Shown here piece by piece: positions 35,460 to 42,708 of a DNA stretch of 64,000 bases. The translations under genes and the position numbers were made by a program. Source of the DNA: Pseudomonas sp. 8AS (GTDB taxonomy: Bacteria; Pseudomonadota; Gammaproteobacteria; Pseudomonadales; Pseudomonadaceae); the NCBI RefSeq assembly GCF_902506505.1, contig NZ_LR733406.1, positions 992,001-1,056,000 of the forward strand. The letters run 5' to 3'. The notes beneath the pieces were generated by a model. It worked only from the letters and a program-made list of their open reading frames with translations, ran no database searches and was not told where the DNA came from. How positions within the stretch are numbered: position 1 is the stretch's first letter; each line of letters begins with the position of its first letter.

Positions 35460-36496
35460 GGCGCCTCCTGCAGCGGCGGCCGTTCGCCGGACAGGATACG
35501 CTGCCACAGTGCGGCGCGGCGCGCGTCGTCCTCGACCGGGCGCAGCCAGATCAGTTGCCCGGGCTTGTCCGTGCCGGCCGGCTCTTCCAGGGTATTGGAC
35601 AGCCCCTGGCGCTCGGTCAGGGCGCGGTTGACATGGGCCTCCAGGGTGAAGTTGATCCACGCCTCGGCCAGCGCCACGTCGCGGGCGCCGCGGCTGATCG
35701 CCCAGCAGTCGAGCCAGGCCAGGGCGCCTTCGCGCGGGATCACGTAGCCGACATCGGCGCCGGCATCGCGCAGCTGCTTGAGTTGCTGGCGCCCGTAGTT
35801 GGCGAAGAGCAGGGCCACCGAGTGCTCGCGGAACAGGTCGACGGACTCTTCCGGCAGGGAATAGAAGGTCAGCACGTTGCGCCGCAGGGCGATCAGCTGC
35901 TCGCTGACCCGGGGGAAGTCCTCGGTGGCGATGTTGAACGGGTCGCGGCCGCGGGCCTGGCTGGCCAGGGAGAAGTTGTGGCTGCTGCCATTGAAGGCCA
36001 GTACTTTGCCGCGGTAGCGCGGGTCCCACATGCTGGTGATGGAGGTGGGCGGCTCGGCGAACTGTCGGCGGTCGTAGATCAGGCCCATGTCCGAGTAGGT
36101 GTAGGGGATCGCGTAGACCTTGCCGGCGGCCATGATGCCGGGAATCTTCGGGTAGTCGCGAAAGCGCCAGAGCTGGCGGGTGGTGTTGGCGATGCGCTCG
36201 GGCCGCAGTGGCTGCAGCAGCTGCTGGCCGATGTAGTAGTCGATTTCCGCGGTGTTGGCGGCGATCAGGTCGTAGTTGCCGCCCTGCTCCTGCGCCAATT
36301 TCTTGCGCAGGACATCGTCGCTGCCGACCAGGGTCACTTCGACCTGCACGTCGTGCCGGGCCTCGAACTCGGCCACCAGGTCCGCGTCGGCATAGCCGGG
36401 CCAGGCGAGCAGGCGCAACGTCTGGCTGCCGGCATGAGCCAGGGCAGGAGTCAGAGCGGTGAGCAGGGCGAGCAGCAGCGGGCGCAGGTACGTCAT
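35456..36496 (-). CDS. Polyamine-type (PotD/PotF-like) periplasmic binding protein
   Basis: A 346-residue protein with signal peptide MTYLRPLLLALLTALTPALAHA, then the SBP family-1/PotD fold: LRLLAWPGYADADLVAEFEARHDV, YDLIAANTAEIDYYIGQQLLQPL and IPYTYSDMGLIYDRRQF. No permease or ATPase genes are linked. Instead the stop overlaps the start of the diguanylate cyclase gene. It therefore looks like a sensing subunit that reports a polyamine-like ligand to the cyclase. Ligand and role are inference. The ATG at 36496 begins the signal peptide; the frame is open further upstream. Confidence 0.88.
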   Translation of the reverse strand: MTYLRPLLLALLTALTPALAHAGSQTLRLLAWPGYADADLVAEFEARHDVQVEVTLVGSDDVLRKKLAQEQGGNYDLIAANTAEIDYYIGQQLLQPLRPERIANTTRQLWRFRDYPKIPGIMAAGKVYAIPYTYSDMGLIYDRRQFAEPPTSITSMWDPRYRGKVLAFNGSSHNFSLASQARGRDPFNIATEDFPRVSEQLIALRRNVLTFYSLPEESVDLFREHSVALLFANYGRQQLKQLRDAGADVGYVIPREGALAWLDCWAISRGARDVALAEAWINFTLEAHVNRALTERQGLSNTLEEPAGTDKPGQLIWLRPVEDDARRAALWQRILSGERPPLQEAP

Positions 36497-36662
36497 GGAC
36501 GAGGCCGAAAGCAAGGGAGCTTGTGCAGTGTATACGATGGCAATCTGCCTTGCCGAGCCGTCTGCGCAGCCCCTTTTCGGTGCCTTGGCGGGGGCCGGCG
36601 GGTAATTCTGGCGGGGCGTGCTAGCGTTTTCCGGGTCAGCCACTTTCTACGGGAATGCCGCC

Positions 36663-37517
36663 ATGGAAGAGAACACCCTGCTCAGCGCCGGTACCGCCAA
36701 GGCCAATCAACTGCTCGACCTGGTCGCCCAGTATGGCGCGGCGTTCGGCGTGAAGATTCTCGCGGCCATCGCCTTCTGGGTGATCGGCCGCTGGCTGATC
36801 GGCTTTGCCGTCGGCCTGGTGCAGAAGGCCCTGGGCAAGCAGAAAGTCGACCCGACCGTGCTGCGTTATGTCGGCTCCTTCATCACCGTGACCCTCAACA
36901 TCATCCTGGTGATCGGCATCCTCGGCTATTTCGGCGTGCAGACCACCACCTTCGCCGCGCTGATCGCCGCGGTCGGCCTGGCCATCGGCATGGCCTGGTC
37001 GGGACTGCTGGCCAACCTGGCCGCCGGCGGCTTCATCATCGTCCTGCGCCCGTTCAAGGTCGGCGACTTCATCAGCGCCGGCGGGGTGACCGGCACGGTG
37101 ACCGAGATCGGCCTGTTCGCCACCGCGATCAACACCCCGGACAACGTGCTGACCCTGGTCGGCAACAACAAGATCTTCGGCGATAACATCCAGAACTATT
37201 CGCACAACGCCTTCCGCCGGGTCGACCTGCAGGCCCAGCTGTCCGGCGCGGCGGACTGGAAGGCGGCGGTGGCCCTGCTCAAGCAGCGCATCGGCGCCAT
37301 CGACAACGTGCTGGCCACGCCCGCGGTGGACGTGGAAATCCTCGAGTTCAACCTGGTCGGCCCGGTGCTGGCGGTGCGCCCCTACTGCCACAACGACCAC
37401 TACTGGCAGGTCTACTTCGACAGCAACAAGGTGCTCAAGGATGCCCTGGGCGAAGCCGGCTTCCCGGCGCCGATGGCGGCGCAGCGGGTGATCATGCAGC
37501 AGGCGCCGAACGCCTGA
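36663..37517 (+). CDS. mscS: Small-conductance mechanosensitive channel MscS
   Basis: A 284-residue channel of the short MscS type. It has three membrane helices (to about residue 125), the pore-lining third with AALIAAVGLAIGMAWSGLLANLAAG (Gly/Ala packing), then the beta domain with FKVGDFISAGGVTGTVTEIGLFAT and a C-terminal alpha/beta domain. It protects against hypo-osmotic shock. It is transcribed divergently from the binding-protein/cyclase operon and converges on the TPR gene with 5 bases between. Confidence 0.93.
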   Translation: MEENTLLSAGTAKANQLLDLVAQYGAAFGVKILAAIAFWVIGRWLIGFAVGLVQKALGKQKVDPTVLRYVGSFITVTLNIILVIGILGYFGVQTTTFAALIAAVGLAIGMAWSGLLANLAAGGFIIVLRPFKVGDFISAGGVTGTVTEIGLFATAINTPDNVLTLVGNNKIFGDNIQNYSHNAFRRVDLQAQLSGAADWKAAVALLKQRIGAIDNVLATPAVDVEILEFNLVGPVLAVRPYCHNDHYWQVYFDSNKVLKDALGEAGFPAPMAAQRVIMQQAPNA

Positions 37518-37522
37518 CGGGC

Positions 37523-38302
37523 TCAGGCCTGCTGGTCGAGCGGCCTGCCCAGCGCCTGCAGCTCGCTGCGCGCCTGGGCCAGGCAGGCCTGGTGCAGGTT
37601 GCGGTAGTGCCTGGGCGCGCGGCGGGCGTGGCGCTCGATCTGCTCCAGCAGCTCGCGCGCCTCGCGGCTGCGGCCCTGCTGCTTGAGCAGCAGGGCGTAA
37701 TGCAGGGGCGCTTCGGGGCCGGCGAAGTAGCCGAGCAGGGCGCGGTACTCCTCTTCTGCCTTGAGCGCCTCGCCCTGCTGCGCCAGGGCCTGGGCATACA
37801 GCAGGTGGCCGTCGGCGCTGCGGAACTGCGGGTTGTGTTCGCGCAGCTGCTCCAGGCTCAGCCGGCAGGCCCCTGGCTCGCCATTGGCCAGCTGGGCGCG
37901 GGCCAGGCCGAGGAGGATGTCCGGAGCCTGGGCATGGATGCCGCGCAGGGCCGCGCGGTAGTGCTCGACGGCCTCTGCGGCCTGGCCCAGACGCAGCAGC
38001 TCGTCGGCCAGGCGCATGCGGGTTTCGCGGGTGTCGCTGATCTCCAGGTCGTTGCGCAGGGCGCGCAGGTGGCGCTCGGGGTCGAGGCGGTCCTGCAGCT
38101 GGTTGACCGCGCGGCGCCCGCGCCGGCTGCGCAGCAGGTCCGGGAGCATGATGCCGAGGGCATAGATCAGGCAGCCGAGGCCGGGCAGGGCGATGATCAG
38201 GTAGATCCAGTAGCGTTCCTGGCCGCTGCGTACCACGTGCAGACCGCAGAACACCTGGCAGGCGATGAGTAACAGGGCGAGGAGGGGCATGGGGTTCGGC
38301 AT
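37523..38302 (-). CDS. Membrane-anchored tetratricopeptide-repeat protein
   Basis: A 259-residue protein with two hydrophobic N-terminal helices (LLALLLIACQVFCGL and YWIYLIIALPGLGCLIYALGIML) and at least three TPR units in residues 95-245 (for example LADELLRLGQAAEAVEHYRAALRG and YAQALAQQGEALKAEEEYRALLG). It lies between mscS and the LOG gene, in an order that I recall from P. aeruginosa. Likely a cytoplasmic scaffold tied to the inner membrane. No partner identified. Confidence 0.8.
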   Translation of the reverse strand: MPNPMPLLALLLIACQVFCGLHVVRSGQERYWIYLIIALPGLGCLIYALGIMLPDLLRSRRGRRAVNQLQDRLDPERHLRALRNDLEISDTRETRMRLADELLRLGQAAEAVEHYRAALRGIHAQAPDILLGLARAQLANGEPGACRLSLEQLREHNPQFRSADGHLLYAQALAQQGEALKAEEEYRALLGYFAGPEAPLHYALLLKQQGRSREARELLEQIERHARRAPRHYRNLHQACLAQARSELQALGRPLDQQA

Positions 38303-38370
38303 CCGTGCTGAGAGGGCCCTCTATGTACCACGCGCCCGCCGGGCTGTCAGGCGCGGGTCTGTGACCGGGT

Positions 38371-38958
38371 TCAGCTTGGCGTGCTGTCGGCCCATTTCGG
38401 CGCCACGTCCGGCTGCCAGGCGGCCAGATGGTCCAGCAGGTCGCCGGCCGCCTCGCTGCGCTGCAGCATGCCGCGGTGCGGGGCGCGGACGAAGCCTTCG
38501 GCCACCAGGTGATCGAGGAAGCCGCTGAGCTGCCGGTAGAAGCCGTTGACGTCGAGCAGGCCGAGGGGCTTGCCGTGGTAGCCGAGCTGGCCCCAGGTCC
38601 AGACCTCGAACAGCTCCTCCAGGGTGCCGAGGCCGCCGGGCAGGGCGATGAAGGCGTCGGCCAGTTCGGCCATGCGCGCCTTGCGGGCATGCATGCCGTC
38701 GACCACTTCCAGGCGGGTCAGGCCCTTGTGGCCGATTTCCGAGCGCTCCAGGCTCTGCGGGATGATGCCGATGACCTGGCCGCCGGCCGCCAGGGCCGCG
38801 TCCGCCACCACGCCCATCAGGCCCACGGCGCCGCCACCGTAGACCAGGGTCAGGCCGCGCTCGGCGAGGGTGCGGCCGAGGCTGACGGCGGCTTCACGGT
38901 AGAGCGGATTGCTGCCGGTGCTGGCACCGCAGAACACGCAGATGGACTTGAGGCTCAT
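38371..38958 (-). CDS. LOG-family (TIGR00730) nucleotide phosphoribohydrolase
   Basis: A 195-residue Rossmann-fold protein of the LOG group. Diagnostic motifs: [13 protein letters not shown] at the N-terminus, [10 protein letters not shown], and the [12 protein letters not shown] active-site loop (PGGxGTxxE). These proteins hydrolyse AMP or cytokinin nucleotides to free base and ribose phosphate; many are wrongly labelled lysine decarboxylase. A 29-codon small ORF lies 55 bases upstream on the same strand. Confidence 0.92.
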   Translation of the reverse strand: MSLKSICVFCGASTGSNPLYREAAVSLGRTLAERGLTLVYGGGAVGLMGVVADAALAAGGQVIGIIPQSLERSEIGHKGLTRLEVVDGMHARKARMAELADAFIALPGGLGTLEELFEVWTWGQLGYHGKPLGLLDVNGFYRQLSGFLDHLVAEGFVRAPHRGMLQRSEAAGDLLDHLAAWQPDVAPKWADSTPS

Positions 38959-39013
38959 GCCAGGCTCCTGTGGGCGAAATGGCGCACAGGGTAGACCTTG
39001 GCGGGGCCGCGGT

Positions 39014-39103
39014 TCAAATCAGCGCGTGTTCGTCCGGGCAGTTGCCGCTGGCACCGGCGGCATAGGCGGCGAACAGGTTGTGCAGCAGGCTGCTGAGCGA
39101 CAT
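39014..39103 (-). CDS. Small ORF of 29 residues upstream of the LOG gene
   Basis: The frame begins [17 protein letters not shown] and ends NCPDEHALI. It is preceded by AGGAGATCCGCCC, an excellent ribosome binding site with normal spacing. The first half would form an amphipathic helix. It lies 55 bases before the LOG gene, so the two may share a transcript. I do not recognise a family. The strong start signal is the main support. Confidence 0.5.
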   Translation of the reverse strand: MSLSSLLHNLFAAYAAGASGNCPDEHALI

Positions 39104-39201
39104 GGGCGGATCTCCTGGGGGCTACAGTTGCAGCCTAGTCGCTGCCGGCGCCGGTGATCGGTTGATTGTCTCGATCATGGCGATAGCGCCAGCTTCCCTC
39201 G

Positions 39202-39267
39202 GAACCTGTCCACGATCTGCTGCACGTCGGCCAGCCTGCGTTAACAACAGGCTTTGGCTCGCGGGAT
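39202..39267. repeat. Dispersed intergenic repeat, copy 1
   Basis: A stretch beginning GAACCTGTCC and containing TCTGCTGC, GTCGGCCA, CGTTAACAACAG and GGCTCGCG in that order. The same blocks recur at 58010-58093. It lies in the 177-base gap between the small ORF and hupE, which is otherwise empty. Confidence 0.65.
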
Positions 39268-39280
39268 CGTCGGCCGCTAC

Positions 39281-39853
39281 TCAGCCGGCCAGCAGCCAGG
39301 CCCCGGTGCCGGCGGTGGCGGTGCCCGCCAGGCGCACCAGCGGCGCGGCCGCTTGCGGCAGGTAGCGCACCAGGGCGTAGCCGCTGGCGTGCAGGGCGGC
39401 GGTGGCGGCGACGAAGCCGGCGGCATAGGTCCAGGGACTGGCCAGTGCCGGCAGCTCCAGGCCATGGGCCACGCCGTGGCTCAGGGCGAACAGGCCGGTG
39501 AGGCCGAGCGCCACGGTCTGCGGCAGGCGCGCGGCCACGGCCACCAGCAGGCCGAAGGCCAGCAGCGAGCCGGCGATGCCGGTTTCCAGCAGCGGTAGCC
39601 GCAGGCCGGCGAAGCCGAGCAGGCCGCCCAACAGCATGCTGGCGACGAAGGCCAGCGGCAGCGCCCAGCGCGTCGCGCCGCTCTGCTGCGCCGCCCACAG
39701 GCCGACGGCGAGCATCGCCAGCAGGTGGTCGAGGCCCAGCAGCGGGTGGCTCAGGCCGGCCAGCAGGCCGGCGTGGTCGTGCCCGGGGTGGGCGAAGGCC
39801 ACGGCCGGGGTGAGGAACAGGGCGAGGGCATACAGGCTTTTACGCAGGTTCAT
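39281..39853 (-). CDS. HupE/UreJ-family nickel/metal permease-like protein
   Basis: A 190-residue membrane protein. A signal-like N-terminus (MNLRKSLYALALFLTPAVAFA) is followed by the metal-binding motif HPGHDHAGLLAGLSHPLLGLDHLLAM, the hallmark of HupE/UreJ, and about six helices with another histidine at SHGVAHGLELP. Such proteins are thought to bring nickel across the membrane for urease or hydrogenase. Last gene of ureE-ureF-ureG-hupE, 17 bases after ureG. Confidence 0.9.
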   Translation of the reverse strand: MNLRKSLYALALFLTPAVAFAHPGHDHAGLLAGLSHPLLGLDHLLAMLAVGLWAAQQSGATRWALPLAFVASMLLGGLLGFAGLRLPLLETGIAGSLLAFGLLVAVAARLPQTVALGLTGLFALSHGVAHGLELPALASPWTYAAGFVAATAALHASGYALVRYLPQAAAPLVRLAGTATAGTGAWLLAG

Positions 39854-39870
39854 GGCGGGCTCCTTGTGGC

Positions 39871-40485
39871 TCAGGCAGCAGTCAGCATGCCGTGACGTTC
39901 GATGAAGGCGATGATCTGGTCCAGGCCCTGACCGACCTTCTGGTTGCTGAAGACGAAGGGCCTGTCGCCGCGCATCTTGCGCGCGTCGCGGTCCATCACT
40001 TCCAGCGAGGCGCCGACCATTGGCGCCAGGTCGACCTTGTTGATCACCAGCAGGTCGGACTTGCAGATGCCCGGCCCGCCCTTGCGCGGCAGCTTGTCGC
40101 CGGCGGAGACGTCGATCACGTACAGGGTCAGGTCCGACAGCTCGGGGCTGAAGGTGGCCGAGAGGTTGTCGCCGCCAGACTCGACGATGATCAGGTCGAG
40201 GCCGGGGAAGCGCCGGTTGAGCTGGTCGACCGCCTCCAGGTTGATCGAGGCGTCCTCGCGGATCGCCGTGTGCGGGCAGCCGCCGGTTTCCACGCCGATG
40301 ATCCGCTCCGGCGCCAGGGCCTCGTTGCGCACCAGGAACTGTGCGTCTTCCTGGGTGTAGATGTCGTTGGTCACCACGGCGATGTTGTAGCGCTCGCGCA
40401 GGGCGAGGCACAGGGCCAGGGTCAGGGCGGTCTTGCCGGAACCGACCGGGCCGCCGATGCCGACGCGCAGGGGTTGGCTGTTCAT
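39871..40485 (-). CDS. ureG: Urease accessory GTPase UreG
   Basis: UreG is the SIMIBI-class GTPase that delivers nickel to apo-urease with UreF and UreD. The 204-residue protein shows [19 protein letters not shown] (P-loop), [17 protein letters not shown] (metal CPH motif), [16 protein letters not shown] and VINKVDLAP (the NKxD base-recognition motif). Length is normal. It lies 13 bases after ureF. Confidence 0.98.
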   Translation of the reverse strand: MNSQPLRVGIGGPVGSGKTALTLALCLALRERYNIAVVTNDIYTQEDAQFLVRNEALAPERIIGVETGGCPHTAIREDASINLEAVDQLNRRFPGLDLIIVESGGDNLSATFSPELSDLTLYVIDVSAGDKLPRKGGPGICKSDLLVINKVDLAPMVGASLEVMDRDARKMRGDRPFVFSNQKVGQGLDQIIAFIERHGMLTAA

Positions 40486-40498
40486 GGGAGCTTCCTTA

Positions 40499-41173
40499 TC
40501 AAGAGCGGAATAGACGGCTGTACTGGCGCTCGTGCGCCATGCTCGCCAGGGCCAGGCCGAAGGCGGCGCTGCCCCAGTGGGCGGGTTCCAGTGCGCTGGC
40601 CAGGCGCTGCGCCTGCTCCAGCCGGGGTAACAGTTGCGAGGTGAGGCGCTGGGCGGCCTGCTGGCCGAGCGGCAGGGTCTTCATCAGCACCGCCAGCTGG
40701 TTTTCCAGCCAGCCCCACAGCCAGGCGGCCAGGGCATCCTGCGGCTCGATCTGCCAGGCGCGGGCGGCCAGGGCCCAGGCCGCAGCCAGGCCGATCTCGG
40801 CGTGGCCGGCGAGAAAGTCGCGGGCCGGCTGATCCAGTTCCGGCAGGCCGTCGAGCAGTTGCCTGAGCGAGTAGCCCATCTGCCGGCTTTCCAGGGCCAG
40901 CTCGCGGGTCTCGCGGCTGGCACGGTGTTGCTCGGCCAGCTCGCCCAGGGCCTGCCAGTCGGCGCTGGCGGCGGCCGTGCAGTGGGCCAGCAGCAGCGGC
41001 GCCTCGAAGCGCGCCAGGTTGAGCAGCAGCTGGTCGGCGATCCAGCGCGCGGCGCTGTCCTGGCTGTCGACCAGGCCCTGCTCGACGGCCATTTCCAGGC
41101 CCTGCGAGTAGCTGTAGCCGCCGATCGGCAGCTGCGGGCTGGCCAGGCGCAGCAGTGCCCAGGCTTTATTCAT
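40499..41173 (-). CDS. ureF: Urease accessory protein UreF
   Basis: UreF is an all-helical accessory protein that bridges UreD and UreG on apo-urease. The 224-residue product shows [26 protein letters not shown] near its start and YSRLFRS at its end, both standard. ATG at 41173. The 82 bases between this start and the ureE stop carry an extra diverged copy of the first 15 codons. The short frame from that copy ends at a TAA inside the ureF start region, so ribosomes could be handed over to ureF. Confidence 0.96.
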   Translation of the reverse strand: MNKAWALLRLASPQLPIGGYSYSQGLEMAVEQGLVDSQDSAARWIADQLLLNLARFEAPLLLAHCTAAASADWQALGELAEQHRASRETRELALESRQMGYSLRQLLDGLPELDQPARDFLAGHAEIGLAAAWALAARAWQIEPQDALAAWLWGWLENQLAVLMKTLPLGQQAAQRLTSQLLPRLEQAQRLASALEPAHWGSAAFGLALASMAHERQYSRLFRS

Positions 41174-41258
41174 GGCGTGGTCCGCGTCGGGCTGGCGCCA
41201 GCGGGCCATGCGCCAGCTGCGGGCTGGCCAGCCTGAGGAGCGCCCAGGCCTGGTTCAC
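41129..41258 (-). repeat. Partial duplication of the ureF 5' end
   Basis: The 45 bases at 41173-41129 (first 15 codons of ureF) and at 41258-41214 match at 36 of 45 positions by eye, offset 85 bases. Most of the nine differences are synonymous (AAT/AAC, GCA/GCG, CTG/CTC twice, CGC/AGG). That is the pattern between diverged homologues, not a fresh tandem copy. Confidence 0.75.
41166..41258 (-). CDS. Short leader ORF from a partial ureF copy
   Basis: A GTG overlapping the ureE stop (GTGA) opens a 30-codon frame reading [15 protein letters not shown], nearly the same as [15 protein letters not shown] of ureF, and then unrelated residues. It terminates at a TAA (41168-41166) five bases into ureF. 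The frame is out of phase with ureF. It may be a translational bridge between ureE and ureF or simply a recombination scar. A functional peptide is unlikely. Confidence 0.45.
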   Translation of the reverse strand: MNQAWALLRLASPQLAHGPLAPARRGPRHE

Positions 41259-41755
41259 AGGCGCACGCCGAACTGGTGCAGGCGCGGTGCGTAGCTGAAC
41301 TCGGCGTCGCCGGCGTGCGAATGGTGATGGCCGCCGCCGTAGGCGCCGTGTTCCGGCTGGAACGGCGCCTCGAGGGTGCAGGTGCTGGCGCCGAGCTGGT
41401 CGAGCATGGCCTTGAGCACATAGTCGTCGAGCAGGCGCAGCCAGCCGTCGCCCAGCTGCAGGGCGACGTGGCGGTTGCCCAGGTGGTAGGCGGCGCGGGT
41501 TAGCTCGAAATTGCTCGCACAGGTGACGTGCAGCAGGGTTTCCGGACGGGCGCAGACTCGCACGATGCGCCCGTCCGCGGCGCGCAGGCAGTCGCCATCG
41601 CGCAGCGGCGGCTGGCCGCGCTCGAGGAACAGGCCGACGTCTTCACCGGCCGCACTGAAGCAGCGCAGGCGGCTCTTGCTGCGGGCATCGAAGGTCAGGT
41701 GCAGCTCTTCGTCCCAGTGCGCCTGGGGTTCGAGGCGGTGGTGAATCACCAGCAT
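41255..41755 (-). CDS. ureE: Urease accessory protein UreE (nickel chaperone)
   Basis: UreE is a dimeric metallochaperone that hands Ni2+ to the urease assembly complex. The 166-residue protein has the N-terminal domain (LHLTFDARSKSRLR), the C-terminal Ni-binding domain with YHLGNRHVALQL and MLDQLGAS, and a histidine-rich tail HGAYGGGHHHSHAGD near 142-156. First gene of the ureE-ureF-ureG-hupE operon, behind a sigma-54 type promoter. Structural urease genes (ureABC, ureD) are not in the window. Confidence 0.97.
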   Translation of the reverse strand: MLVIHHRLEPQAHWDEELHLTFDARSKSRLRCFSAAGEDVGLFLERGQPPLRDGDCLRAADGRIVRVCARPETLLHVTCASNFELTRAAYHLGNRHVALQLGDGWLRLLDDYVLKAMLDQLGASTCTLEAPFQPEHGAYGGGHHHSHAGDAEFSYAPRLHQFGVRL

Positions 41756-41790
41756 GGCGGGCTTCCGGCCTGAGACTGTGCTGGTGCTAG

Positions 41791-41806
41791 AGCAAGGGGC
41801 TTGCCA
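41791..41806 (-). promoter_or_regulatory. Sigma-54 (RpoN) type promoter of ureE
   Basis: On the minus strand TGGCAAGCCCCTTGCT matches the -24/-12 consensus TGGCAC-N5-TTGC with one change and exact GG-N10-GC spacing. A start site would fall near 41780, leaving about 25 bases of leader before the ureE ATG at 41755. No competing sigma-70 promoter was noticed. Confidence 0.65.
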
Positions 41807-41861
41807 AGAACGGCGGGGCCCCGCGGTTGGCGGCGGCGTGCCTGATTAGGGGGCCTGGCGC

Positions 41862-41908
41862 CGCCTTGCTTTGGTGCCTGGCTGGGCGGTGCGCCGCTTT
41901 TTGGTGCG
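41862..41908. promoter_or_regulatory. Two candidate NtrC enhancer sites
   Basis: Read on the minus strand, CGCACC-AAAAA-GCGGCG (41908-41892) and GGCACC-AAAGC-AAGGCG (41878-41862) resemble TGCACC-N5-GGTGCA, each with a good left half and a weak right half. They lie 30 bases apart centre to centre (near three helical turns) and about 60-100 bases upstream of the sigma-54 element, the normal place for NtrC. Tentative. Confidence 0.4.
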
Positions 41909-41909
41909 C

Positions 41910-42557
41910 CTAGCTCCCGGCGCTGTCCAGGCCCAGCCCCAGGCCTTGCCAGTGCTTGGCGCCGATGAAGATGAAGCGCAGCTGCTGGACCATCTTGGCT
42001 TCCGGGGTGAGGTGGGTCGGCAGCGAGGCGGCCGGCGGGTCGATCAGCTCCGGCAGGGTGGCGAAGACCGTCTTCACCACCAGATCGGACACCACGTCGA
42101 TCGCGGCAGCGTCCAGGTGCGGCATGCGGTTCATCAGCTTGAGGTCGGCCGCCAGGTCGTCGGTGATCTGCTGGCGCAGCCGGCCGATGGCCTGGCGCAC
42201 CGGCTGCGAGCCGCCGTACTGCTCGCGGGCGAGAAACAGGAACTGGTTGCGGTTGGCGCTGATGGCGTCGAGGAAGATCCGCGTGCTGGCCTCGATGATG
42301 CCGCCCAGCTCGAACTCGTTGCGCCGTACTTCGCGCAAGGTGTCGCGGAAGGTGGCATCGACCTCGTCGACCAGCGCCAGGCCCAGTTCGTCCATGTCGT
42401 GGAAGTGCCGGTAGAAACCGGTCGGCACGATACCGGCGGCGCGGCTGACCTCGCGCAGGCTGAGGCTGTCGAAGCCGCGGTTGCTGTCCATCAGGCAGCG
42501 CGCGGCATCCATCAGGGCATGTCGGGTCTGCTGTTTCTGTGCGGCGCGTGGCGACAT
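41910..42557 (-). CDS. desT: TetR-family regulator of fatty acid desaturation, DesT
   Basis: A 215-residue TetR protein with HTH region SLREVSRAAGIVPTGFYRHFHDMDEL. In P. aeruginosa DesT senses the ratio of saturated to unsaturated acyl-CoA and represses the desaturase genes desCB. Here it is divergent from an oxidoreductase/desaturase pair, the same arrangement, and two palindromes of the right kind lie in between. The neighbour on the other side is ureE, again as I recall from P. aeruginosa. Confidence 0.92.
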   Translation of the reverse strand: MSPRAAQKQQTRHALMDAARCLMDSNRGFDSLSLREVSRAAGIVPTGFYRHFHDMDELGLALVDEVDATFRDTLREVRRNEFELGGIIEASTRIFLDAISANRNQFLFLAREQYGGSQPVRQAIGRLRQQITDDLAADLKLMNRMPHLDAAAIDVVSDLVVKTVFATLPELIDPPAASLPTHLTPEAKMVQQLRFIFIGAKHWQGLGLGLDSAGS

Positions 42558-42637
42558 GGGGACTCGGTGTTTTGCTATGGGGCAGGTTTGCGCCGCACTC
42601 TAACAAATGCGCTTCGCAGGCGTCGAACCGCTATTTC

Positions 42638-42655
42638 AGTGTACGAGCGTTGACT
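42638..42655. promoter_or_regulatory. Putative DesT operator 1
   Basis: AGTGTACGAGCGTTGACT is an 18-base imperfect palindrome in the desT-desC intergenic region, about 80 bases from the desT start. Its form (AGT-N-AAC/GTAC core) is like the second site at 42680. Confidence 0.6.
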
Positions 42656-42679
42656 GACAAATGGTGTCTCTGCCATTGT

Positions 42680-42697
42680 TGTGTACAAGTGTTCACT
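42680..42697. promoter_or_regulatory. Putative DesT operator 2
   Basis: TGTGTACAAGTGTTCACT is an 18-base palindrome ending immediately before the GGAG ribosome binding site of desC. It shares AGTG(A/T)AC half-sites with the site at 42638. Binding here would block transcription of desC-desB. Confidence 0.65.
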
Positions 42698-42708
42698 GGA
42701 GTCGTGCC

